Source: Hetaerina americana
Lineage: Eukaryota > Arthropoda > Insecta > Odonata > Calopterygidae
Assembly (NCBI GenBank): GCA_022747635.1
Contig: JAKTNV010000062.1
Span: forward strand, 244,501-308,500
Direction of reading: 5' to 3'
Length of the DNA: 64,000 nucleotides
The notes below the pieces were generated by a model. The model had not been told where the DNA came from. It saw nothing but the letters and a program-made list of their open reading frames with translations, and made no database searches. Positions within the stretch are counted from its first letter, which is position 1, and each line of letters opens with the position of its first letter. The position numbers and the translations under genes are program-made. Shown one piece after another: positions 43,895 to 53,690 of the stretch.

Positions 43895-45460
43895 GAGATG
43901 CCTGCCTTACACCTCTTCCTAACACTGCCCATCCGGACTCCCCGTTTCCCACCCGCACCAGAGCAGTCTGAGACATGTACAGGTGGCGGATTAGCCTCCT
44001 GTCCCTATTCCAATCTATTCCTATTTTCTGCGATACACTCATTAGTTTTTCCCAGTTCACTCTATCAAAAGCTTTTTCGAAATCTACGAAACAGGCAAAT
44101 ACCTACTGGTTGTGTTCTATATTCCTCTCGATTAATAATCTCATTACTGCAATGGCATCACGCGTAACTCTCCCCTTCCTAAACCCAAACTGATCATCCC
44201 CTAAGTAATCATTTGCCCTACTCTCTATCCTTTTGTTTATGATCCTGAGAACAACTTTAGCTGCGTGGGATATCTAACTTATCGTCCTCACATGTTGTAG
44301 CCTTTACCTTTTTCGGAATAGGAACTAAAACTGATCTCACAAAGTCTTCCGGCCAGATACCTTCCTCATAAATACTACGAATCAGCCCATATAGCCTCTT
44401 CCTCCCACATTTTCCTAAACATTTCAATAGTTCCGCGGGAATGTTATCCACCCCCACGGCCTTATTTAGTTTCATCTCCCTTAATGCCCTTTCTATCTCA
44501 TTGTCTAGTATGCCTGGACCTAAGCTATCTTCCTCTACCTCATATTCTTTTTCAATGTCTAACTTTGTTGGTCTGAGTTCCTTACTATACAGTTCTTCTA
44601 TTTACTCCTTCCATCTCTCTTGGATCTTTCCTGTGTCAACTATTACCTTACACGCCTTATCTCTAACTGTTAGCATAGATCTTCCTTTCTTATTTACCGA
44701 TAAAGATTTAACTTTGCTGTATAGCGCACCAATTTCACCCTTCCTCTGCAAACTTTCCATATCCTCACACTGCGTCTTCCACCACGCTTCCCTTGCCCTA
44801 TTTGTTGCCCGCCTCAATTTATTTTTTAACTCTTTGTACTTCATTTTTCCCCAACTCCGTGTGCACATTCTTCCATTTTCTCCTGTCATCCATCTTTGTA
44901 ATCATCTCATCCGTGATCCATGGTTTCCCAGTTCTTTTGGCGTTAACGGTTCCAATAATGAATGCCATTTGCGGCTTTAGACAACCCTTCCTCGATACTT
45001 TCCCATTTTACTTCCATAGTACTTAGCCCTTAACTATCCTCCATAACTTCCTCTACAGCCTGTTGTTACTCCTTCCCTGTTAATCCATTTAATTCTTCTG
45101 CGGTCCATTTTCTAACCTGCCGCCCCTGCCTTATCTTTTTGAAACGGACGCTACATTTCATAACAACTAAATTGTGGTCAGAGTCCGCATCCGCTCCCGA
45201 GAAGCTATGGGAATTTATCACACTGTTCCTAAACCTGTGTCTAACTAGAATATAATCTAGCCGATACCTTTCTGAGTCACCTGGCATTTTCCATGTATAC
45301 CTGCGTCTTTTGTGGTTTCTAAACCAAGTATTGGTGATGACTAACCCCTGTCTCCTGCAGAACTCAACTGCTTTCTCCCCGCGTTCATTCCTCGTGCCTA
45401 AACCGTAGTCCCCGACCTCGTCACCATCTAAAAACCACACAAACCGGTAGATTGCCTGAT
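43895..45460 (-). mobile_element. LINE endonuclease-RT fragment, copy C (pseudogene)
   Basis: Second long copy of the LINE seen at 1550-2925, in the same orientation. The frame 45515-45066 carries the end of the endonuclease: VGDYGLGTRNERGEKAVEFC, GLVITNTWFRNHKRRRYTW, RYRLDYILVRHRFRNSV and ADADSDHNLVV, with the SDH catalytic motif near 45180. 44889-44602 carries the linker, 44475-44257 the start of the RT (MKLNKAVGVDNIPAELLK, EDFVRSVLVPIPKKVKA), and 44060-43890 the VNWEKLM-type and VLGRGVRQ blocks. Copies B and C differ by small indels and point changes (about nine in ten bases match by eye). The catalytic FADD region is not included, since the copy ends near 43895. Frameshifts and stops make it inactive. 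Confidence 0.88.
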
Positions 45461-45461
45461 T

Positions 45462-45474
45462 GAAAAAATATATG

Positions 45475-45508
<34 letters not shown>

Positions 45509-45525
45509 AGCACACACACGTATGA
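45462..45525. repeat. AT/CA dinucleotide microsatellite
   Basis: TATATGTATATATATATATA-type tract followed by ACACACAC. It abuts the 5' end of LINE copy C. Confidence 0.9.
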
Positions 45526-48500
45526 CCGATTCATGGCAGGCAATGCCTTTTCGGGCAAATGAAACTGGTTGTTTTTCCCCTAAAATTTATAGTATTGTTT
45601 CCACATAAACAATTGTTTTACTGAAAATTTAGAAATATGCATAAATTTTGGAAATAATATTTGAAACCCTGCTTGACTTATATAAATAAAAATACCAGCG
45701 TATTTAAATAATTAGCTTACAATGAAATAATTAACTTATATTGTAAGTTTAAAATAATGCGATAATTTGGCATCCAGCCAGAATGGTTCGACCTTTATTT
45801 GTGTGAGAAATAAAGGCAGACGAAACATTTAAGTCTTACTTTAAACGCTTAATATCTACCCTTGTATACTCTTCCAAAGATTCATTCAGGTGTAACGAAG
45901 CTTCTTAATCGGTGGCGTCTCAACGGTCTTCTAACGGGGCGTCTAAACAGGGTTCTCAACGGCGTGGCGTCCACCTGAGCAAAGTATGTACAGAGGTCAA
46001 TGACGAGATATACCTGGTGTAAACGGAATGGGAGTGAATATGAAGTGGCATTTGAAGTGCGGGCGGAGAAGAAGAGAAAGGAAGGCGGTTAGGAAGCACA
46101 CCGAAAGTTTTGACTCAAATAACCCAGGATCGAGTCCCGGACAGTCCGGTAAGGAATGCTCAAAGGAATTATTATAACGATTGTTTCAAGAGCGTCCATT
46201 TGTGGGTTTTTGTGTACCCGTGCAGAAGTAATTTAGGCATTGAGACACTTTGAAGGGCACCAAAAAATACTGCTTATTTCATACTGAAACCAGAATCGAT
46301 ACAGTATTCGTTCGATTCATGTCGTAATCGATTACATTAAGAATATACGATATAGTATTGACTGTTACTATGCATCGATACATGTAAATCGGCAATTTAA
46401 AATTAAGATACCCATTCCCAGTATTGATGGCCCTTCGCTAAATCTGCGGGGAGATTCGGGGAACGAATTTGCTTAGTCGTGACAATAAAGGAACTTTCAC
46501 TTGAACCTCTCAAGGACCACTTGAACCTCATTGGGGATGTGAAAAACTCGTGAGCACTCCCAATTGGATTTAAGCGACCGTGAAAGGTGGGTGACACGCG
46601 GTTAAAATGTCCACGACTTCACATCATCATCAACGTCTCTTTAAGAGGTTTCCATATAATGAGGTCTCACAATTATTAGCATTCGTGTGACAGACGCATT
46701 AGGAATGGAATAACCAAAGTCACTTTGCCTCGCAATCATTTTTCATGCGATCGTTTCGACCCATCGATTAGCAGGAAAGATCAAGCATGCCTCCGAGGAA
46801 TCTTCGTGGAAGGTAGAATTAAGGAAGCTTCTCCGAATCAAAGGAATTTTGACATTTATTTTCACTGCGGATATTTTTTTTAAAGAATTATATCTTCGGA
46901 GACTGTCTCTGAATTACTCACGACCACTTTTGCTCAATTTTTCAACGCGACCGTAAACCTTTGATAAAAATCTTAAAGGGCATTTTTTTGTAATTTTTGA
47001 CGTGATGTATAACATATGAAATATGCCCGTCATATTTTTTTGAAAAGTATTTATGCGCAGTTGAAACATTTTTATTCGCGAAATTCAAAGTTTACCATGA
47101 ATTATTTTTTACGCGAAAACACGACGTGTTTTGCTAACTTTCGCTGCGAAAATCCGAGGAATGCGTAAAAAATATTCGAGCATGAGGGATGTTATGGCTA
47201 TGTTGCAAGGCATTTTATGTCTTCTGAATTTTTTAACGCTGAGCCCAACCGAAAAATCTCCACCGCAAGACGCAGTGCTTCCCGACGGAGTTTCGCATAT
47301 GATTTATGCGATTTTGGGTCTCCATCCTTCTTCGGTCCCCCAGTAAGGAAGGTCGAAGCTCTAAGCCACAACATCCCCAGGGATCTCAGACTGAATATTC
47401 AGTTTTCAACAATTTCTCAAGTTAATTTCCTATAAGAGGGATGGAGATCATTTCAAAGGCACATGGAATTCGGGATAAAAATCATAAATATCGGAACAAT
47501 CCGTTTTTCCCGCCATACTCACAGAAGAGAGAAGGTTGGTTGAGAATAGTTACATATGTATACACACATGCATACGAAAGTGACGCAGGGAAAAATTAAA
47601 AGGATAAATTTGCGGAGAAACGAAGAGAGCAGTAGATACGTTCAATTTCCAACACACTACCATAGTTACTAGCAGCTTTGCAAATGGAGAGAACATTACA
47701 AAATATCATTTCGATAATTTATATCGACGCTAAGGAAAATAAGTGGATTTATGATTGATATGAATACGCGAATATGCAAAAATAGATAAGCTCAGAACGA
47801 GGAGGCGTAACTATTTATTACTAAGAGTTAGAAGCATAGTGGGAAGAGACAAAATATTTCTATTCAAAACCACAAGTTTCTTCGAAGGGAAAAAAGAAAT
47901 GGATAAAAAATCGATGCGCCATCACAAGAAATAAGATGAACAGACGAAGAAGCCATTCTACTCCAGACTGTAACATGCGGTCGCCCGACTGTAGCAGACA
48001 CGCACACACACACGCACGGAGGCCGTCATGCCACGCAGGATATTAGGTCGCGTCCCAAACCGCCCGCCATTAGTGTGTCCAACGGTTGGTTTCGAGAAGT
48101 CCAACTGTTCCAAGTCCTCCCTTCGCGGCAGCGGAGATTACAGAGACCATCGCGAGGGTCAGGCGGGCGTTTGACCCCAGAGGGCAGCACCTGATTATAC
48201 GCATATGAATGTCACCTATTTATGAAACCCCAGCAGACTAACTAGAAAGACATGCACCGCGCGGATATTCCGCTCTTCCCACTGAGCCGACATAATTTCC
48301 GTCAATTTTCCTCCTTCGGATTCCTCTGCTTTCCCTAAGCACATGATTATCCCAGTCCTCGCAGAAATCAAACAAACGAGGAAAAAAAGGGAATGAGAGG
48401 GAAGGCGTTTGAAAGAAATTAGAATGAAGTAGGACTTATGGGTCCAGGAGATGTTGAGAGGGATGCGGAGGAATGTGACGATGCAAAGGGAAGAATTTTG

Positions 48501-48540
48501 GAAGACAGAGAGGTGGAAACTATGAGGCCTCCTGGAATCA
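45526..48540. other. Long stretch without recognisable genes
   Basis: About 3 kb of AT-rich sequence. A CAGGATCGAGTCCCGG string near 46126 resembles a tRNA B box but has no A box or other support. (CA)n tract near 47998-48016. No frame with a recognised domain. Confidence 0.45.
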
Positions 48541-48544
48541 TATG

Positions 48545-48790
48545 TAGATATACATATGGCATCCTGCAAGCCACCGCTAGGGTGTGTGGCGGGGGATGAA
48601 TACACGCCAGACTAATTTTGACAAGCAATCCCTTTCCCTCTGGCACAGTCGGACAGCGTTCTTCTGGTCCCTTATCGTTCGAGGGATATATGACATCTGA
48701 TAGCTATCGATTATACTCCGTCCGCTATCTCTCTATTTCCAGCAATGAGGCATGTCTGCCCGCGTGGATGCTTGTAAAACTTCGGAATGA
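48545..48790 (-). mobile_element. LINE C-terminus and 3' tail (pseudogene)
   Basis: Minus strand: traces of the last coding segment (SNDKGPEERC region, equivalent to the RTIRDQ end of the family) run into the 3' tail with CATCCCCCGCCACACACCCT at about 48600-48575 and GCGGTGGCTTGCAGGATGCC. Same tail as at 12454-12930. The TAGATATACAT string near 48545 on the plus strand corresponds to the short terminal repeats. 5' truncated. Confidence 0.65.
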
Positions 48791-48859
48791 GTATGACCGT
48801 CAATGTAGAACAAAAAATAAGTCATTGTTTATCCTTATTCACATTTTTCTGATGAATCT

Positions 48860-49860
48860 ACATCTACATCAATACCCTGCGAGCCACCAAAAAGGTGCGT
48901 GGCAGGGGGTGCAGCACCAGGAGGAAAGGGTAAGGGATGAGGGGGTTAGGGTTTCTCAAATGGATGGGGAAAGGTGAGGGGAACCTGCAAAAAAAAATAT
49001 ATAAATATAATCGTATAACCTTGCACAGTCGCTACCTTGTAGGTTAATACTTCTTTTGTCGAGCCGGCTCCTGGGGGATTTCGATTACAAGCATTCTGGT
49101 CTCTTATTGTTCTTGGGAAAAATGACCATTTAAACCTGTCAGTCTGGCAGTCAATCTCTCTAATCTTACATTCGTGATCCCTCCGCCCGTAATACGTTGG
49201 GGTTCATCTTATGCTCTTGATGTCATCGGAAAAGGACCCATCTTTAAATGTTTTTAATAAGTTTAATCTATATTGTAAACACCGCTGTGTAAGGGAATCC
49301 CAGCCTAAATTTTCTAGCGAAGTAGTCACGCTACTGCGTTGGTCATAACAATTTTTGACAAATCTAGCCCCCTCCACTGAACTCGATCCAATTCCGAGAT
49401 TAAATTTATGTCCTGAGGATCCCATATACTGGCAGCATACTCTAGGTGGGGCCTGACCAGGGCAAGAAAACATCGTTCCTTCACTTTTTCGTCACATTTA
49501 CCCAGTACTCTTTTTACAAATCCCAATTTTTTATTAGCACGACCGCATATTTCCCGTATGTGCTTTCCCCAGGACAGATCGTGAGTAATTGTTACACCAA
49601 AGTATTTAAAGGAATCTACCCTCGCGATTTCTGTTTGCTTCACTTTGTAACTAAATGGGGGGTGTTGCTCTTTTCCCAAAAATGTATTACTACGCATTTC
49701 TTTAAATTTAATTCCAATTGCCATGTATCGCACCAAGTCTGGATTGCATTTAGTTCGTTAGCAAACGCCACTCTGTCTTCGCGACTTCGAATGTCCCCAT
49801 AAATCACCGCATCGTCAGCAAAAAACGGAACCTGCTATTAACCACGGTACCGAGGTCATT
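48860..49860 (-). mobile_element. LINE reverse transcriptase and 3' tail (pseudogene)
   Basis: Minus-strand fragment starting inside the RT palm. FFADDAVIYGD near 49800-49830 holds the catalytic FADD (encoded at 49811-49822), followed in broken frames by ANELNAIQTWCDTWQLELN and, in the open frame 49736-49326, KVKQTEIARVDSFKYFGVTI, THDLSWGKHIREICGRANKK, GFVKRVLGKCDEKVKERCFL and ALVRPHLEYAASIWDP. The region ends in decayed frames and the hairpin tail (48925-48880, GCCACGCACCTTTTTGGTGG) with TAGATGTAGATTC at 48868-48856. Motif order is that of CR1/Jockey-type LINEs. Upstream RT and endonuclease are missing. Confidence 0.82.
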
Positions 49861-49919
49861 TATGTAAATGTGAATCTTTCACAGTAGCAATTAATTCATT
49901 CAAGCATATATATATGGTA

Positions 49920-50225
49920 CACAGAAAGTCACCGCTAGGGTGTGTGGCAGGGGGTGAATGCACACCATACTAATTTTGACCCGAATATGACCCCTACCGC
50001 GGTCGGACAATGTTATTCTGATCCCTTATCGTTCGTGGAAAAAGTGACATCTTTGAATCAACCTGTTCTACACATAATCTCTCTCTATTTTTATTGATAT
50101 GATCTCCCCTACCGTAGTGCGATGGCGGCAATAATAGTTTTACAACGTCATCGCTAAAGGGACCTCCTTCCAAAAAGAGGGCGCTGGAAAGCACGAAGAT
50201 GCAAATAACGGGTTATTGTAACCTG
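49920..50225 (-). mobile_element. LINE C-terminus and 3' tail (pseudogene)
   Basis: The minus strand gives FLEGGPFSDDVVKLLLPPSH (50180-50110), then traces of the family's closing segment (SLFPRTIRDQNNIV near 50060-49995), then the tail (TTCACCCCCTGCCACACACC, GCGGTGACTTTCTG) down to 49925. It is nearly the same as the corresponding end at 12700-12920. It lies directly 5' of the fragment at 48860-49860 and in the same orientation, so two insertions are adjacent. Confidence 0.78.
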
Positions 50226-50815
50226 CCGGGGTGGTTTTATGGATATTTAGAGTCGGCTATTCAAGGTTCACAAGTACAGGAGTGTGTAGTTTACAGTAGG
50301 GCACATTAAAACCTGCCACGACCCGGAGGACTACTGATAATACTGATGATGATAACAGGGAAGCAAAATCGATATAATGAATGGCCGACCTGCTAAACAG
50401 AAGAAATGAGGAATCGGAACATGTCCTTTTCATAAAAAATGGCAAAATTAACACAAGGGAATTATGCACCCAAACAATGACTGCGCACATACATTTCAAA
50501 GACAAAGCTCATATCTCTGCAATGGAATTAAAAACAAAAGCTTCAAAGTGGAATTAAAAGGGAAAACTCCCAAACATTACGCATGCGCTTAAAGACACCG
50601 GCTGCTGAAGGCAACGTCGCCGTCGGCACTTAAATCTCGAGAATCTAATAAAGGGGAGAGAGAGGGCGAAAGGGATCACTTTCCGAGTGGCCGCAGCAAA
50701 TACATTCCATTACGGCTCGCATCCGCGCTCCCCCCCCGAAGCAAATCAATTGAAATCCCCATAGAAACGCGGCGCGACAAGCTGGAGCCGAAATTCGGCC
50801 GTCGCTCCGAATTTC
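50226..50815. other. No recognisable gene
   Basis: About 590 bases. Short frames only. Confidence 0.4.
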
Positions 50816-50819
50816 GAAG

Positions 50820-51061
50820 CCGCGGGAACATATCGACATCGCAGTGAACGATATATCGACACCGTGGCGAGCGTTATATTGCCATCGAGACGAGCGATAT
50901 ATCAACAATGCTGCGGGAGATATATCGAAATCGCGGCGAGTGTTATATTGGCATCGCGGTGTGAGATATATCAATATCGCATTAAACGATACATCGACAT
51001 CGTGAACAGGTATATTAACATTGCGGCGAGCGATACATCGACATCGAGGCGATGTTCTCGC
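50820..51061. repeat. 23-bp minisatellite, about 10 units
   Basis: Tandem units of 23 bases such as GCGGCGAGCGATACATCGAC+ATC, from about 50820 to 51061. Nine or ten units are visible, diverged by about a quarter of positions, and most keep a GATATATC/GATACATC core and a GCGGCGAGNG start. One unit is two bases short (GTGAACAGGTATATTAACATT). Twenty-three is not a multiple of three, so overlapping frames (51169-50645 minus) do not show a clean peptide repeat. There are no unique spacers, so it is not a CRISPR array. Confidence 0.9.
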
Positions 51062-51902
51062 CCGCCTGTGTGGATAATTTAAAGGGCCGACACATCGTGG
51101 GGGTTGATGATTATCGTCCACCCGACGACGACATGGACCATTTGGCCTAATACTGCCGGCACAAACCACGCGAAGAAATTAACTCGGCACGTGATTCGGG
51201 TGATATTCTGACTGCGAATGCAAAACAGATTGGCGCACGTGACCCGAGCCTCGTGCCAAAAACGAACCCGTCGCCATTTTATCGCAAGCGACTCGCAATA
51301 TGGCCACTCTCGTCATTCTTAGCTATTGGGAAATTTGCTTTTTTTGGAACCTTAAAATATAAGTGCCCAGGAATGAGAAAATGGGATTCCTCAAGAAACG
51401 ATTATGAATCTAACACGACATATGTCAATCCGAACATTCTCTTTATTCCAAAGTTAGATTAATATTTTCCTCGGTGGTGGTTTTTAAATTTTATTTTAAA
51501 TATTATTCACTTACCGTGGAGCAGTGCCTTTCGAATAAATAGTAATTAATTGCGGAATTCCTAATTTGGTGTTTTTTTTACCTGGCGGCAACCGTATTAT
51601 TCATTAATGTGAGTTGGCGTATTGCCATTCATTATTCGGCGGACTTTATAATTTAATTTGTTTGAAGTGATTAAATGCAATAGTCCGCCCCGCATCCTCG
51701 ATCCCATCCAATTCCGCGCAGAGTCGAAGCTACAAGTTTCAATCTGGATTAAGAAGAGCACAGGGCTCACTCAAGTGCCCCCCCCCCCTTACAAAAAGAC
51801 GTTCCCTTCATGCAAATTCCGATCGCCTGACAACGTCCGTCCATTGCAAGGGTACCAACGATACGGACGATATGACCGATACATTCGGCACTGTTCGAAA
51901 TA
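51062..51902. other. No recognisable gene
   Basis: About 840 bases of mixed sequence. PolyC run near 51779-51788. Short frames only. Confidence 0.4.
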
Positions 51903-52850
51903 AGAGGTGTATTCAGAAAATAACGGGAAGTTTTAAATTTCGCGGGTTTGGAGAGTCCGAATGCCAAAGGTATTTATTATTATGTTGGTGTACATGCCCC
52001 TATAAAGTATTATAAAATTCTCAACTGTATTCATTGTTTACTTTTTTCTGAGGCAGCCGCGTTTGGGTTAGACGTGTTTTTTAATGATCTCGGCGATTTC
52101 CGTTTCTTGAAAAAATGGATCAAAGAATTTTTATCAAATTATGCGTAAAAAATGAAATAAAGGGTAAAAAAGTGTGTGAAATGTTATCAAAGGCCAAAAT
52201 AGTGAGTCTGCTTTGAGTAAAAACAAGAGTTTTACGAGTGGTGTGTTAAGCGTTGCCAAGATGGCCGCGAAGATGACGTTGCAGATGACGAACGCCCCGG
52301 ACACATCAACAACAACCCATGAAAACGTGGAAAAAGTGAAAGAAATGGATCGCCGAATCACAATAATCAAAGGAGTCGCTGATGATGTTGGCACGTATGT
52401 CGATTGGCTCATGCCATGAAATATTTTCCAAAGTTTTTTGGTACGAAACGCGTGAAAAAGCAAAAGTTTTTCCAAAATTGTTGAATTTTAAACAACAAAA
52501 ACAGCGGCGAATGGAAGTTGCTCCATGGAGCCACTGAATTAAGTCAACGACGATGCACAGAATAACTGAACCGTGTTAAAGTAAAAGGTGACGAAACATG
52601 GGTTTAAGGATATGACGTCGATACTAAAGGCTTGATACAAATTTTTTGATCCATTTTTTCGAACAAACGAGATCATTAAAAAAACATGTCTACCCTTAGA
52701 GCGGCTGCCGGAGACAAAGTGTAAACAATGAACACAGCTGATAATTTTATAATACTTTATAGGGGCATGTATACCAACATAATAAGAAAAACCTTTGGCA
52801 CTCGGACTCTGCGAAATTTGACATTTCTGTTATTTTCTGAACACATCTCG
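51903..52850 (+). mobile_element. Mariner with long inverted arms (fold-back)
   Basis: A 948-bp element with TA on both sides (51901-51902 and 52851-52852). The left arm 51903-52138 and the inverted right arm 52631-52850 match over about 220-235 bases, far longer than normal mariner ends of about 30. Both arms include the 5' UTR and the start of the transposase reading frame (ATGGATCAAAGAATT at 52115 on the left, ATGGATCAAAAAATTTG inverted on the right). Between them lies broken plus-strand transposase: VAKMAAKMTLQMTNAPDTST, HENVEKVKEMDRRITIIKGV, ADDVGTYVDW, and GDETWV, which holds the first catalytic Asp at 52591-52593. The frame stops there and the other two catalytic regions and the true 3' end are missing. 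It looks like a recombinant of two 5' ends. Confidence 0.85.
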
Positions 52851-52852
52851 TA

Positions 52853-53615
52853 TCAGAAAATCATTGCGACGCTGATACTTATTTTACATCGCCGTTCGAT
52901 GTTTTGGAGAATGAATACAGTACATATGTTGCGGAGTCCTCCTAATTTGGGCTCGCCTTTACGTTTCGGGAAGCGGCAGAGGAGGAAGGGATCGGGGTGG
53001 GGTGGGGTTCGTCCCCTTCCGCACCATTGTTGCGCGGTAAAATTAGCCACCGGCCATCATTTGGGGCGGTGGAGAAAATAGCGAGCACGGCGAGGGGCGG
53101 ACGGACGGACGGGTGGGGGTCACCGCGTAATCCCACGGAGAAGGCGGACGGGTAGTTTCAAAAGGGATCGATCGGTAAGGTGGACGACGAATGTGTTATT
53201 ATTATCCGAACCATTTAACCTTGGCATGAGTGAGTCTCTCGGAGCGAGGCGGGAACTGCGCCCCGAGATGTCGTTTACGACTTACAAACGGCCATAAACA
53301 AGCCGCAAAATTAAATTACGGCCTACGATTTCCGGAGTTAACGACTCGTCCTTTCGCTGCACGTAAACGGCTTTCGATCGCGGAGGAGGAATAACCGGAG
53401 ATTGCTCCGGAGAATAGGGCGAATAACTAGGGCACTCGCGTACAAAACCGAAACGCTCAAGTGTAATAATAATACAAGCATTTTGGCGAATTATGTAACA
53501 TACACACAGCACACCAATCGGACAACTTGTTCGTGGATTTCAAGAATAATGTAAAAGTGCCATTTATACTGTATGGCACTTTGTTCACGTATTATTAAAA
53601 TTGCATACCTTACAC
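52853..53615. other. No recognisable gene
   Basis: About 760 bases, GC-rich from 52960 to 53130 with overlapping frames on both strands that have no domain. Confidence 0.4.
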
Positions 53616-53637
53616 ATTTATGTAGGCCTACATAAAT
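53616..53637. repeat. Perfect 22-bp palindrome
   Basis: ATTTATGTAG GCCTACATAAAT reads the same on both strands, without a loop. It lies just before a LINE 3' tail and may have arisen at the insertion junction. A binding-site role is possible but unsupported. Confidence 0.85.
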
Positions 53638-53690
53638 ATGCCGCGGTATAAAAGGATATGTGGCAGGGGATGCAAGAATCGTATCGGATG
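53636..53690 (-). mobile_element. LINE 3' tail, minus strand
   Basis: ATGCCGCGGTATAAAAGGAT followed by ATGTGGCAGGGGATG, a diverged copy of the shared tail (GCCACC..GGTGTGTGGCAGGGGGTG). No coding end attached. Confidence 0.45.

Noticed and set aside
50820..51061. Possible CRISPR array
   Set aside because: The 23-bp units are contiguous with no unique spacers and the genome is eukaryotic; it is a minisatellite.
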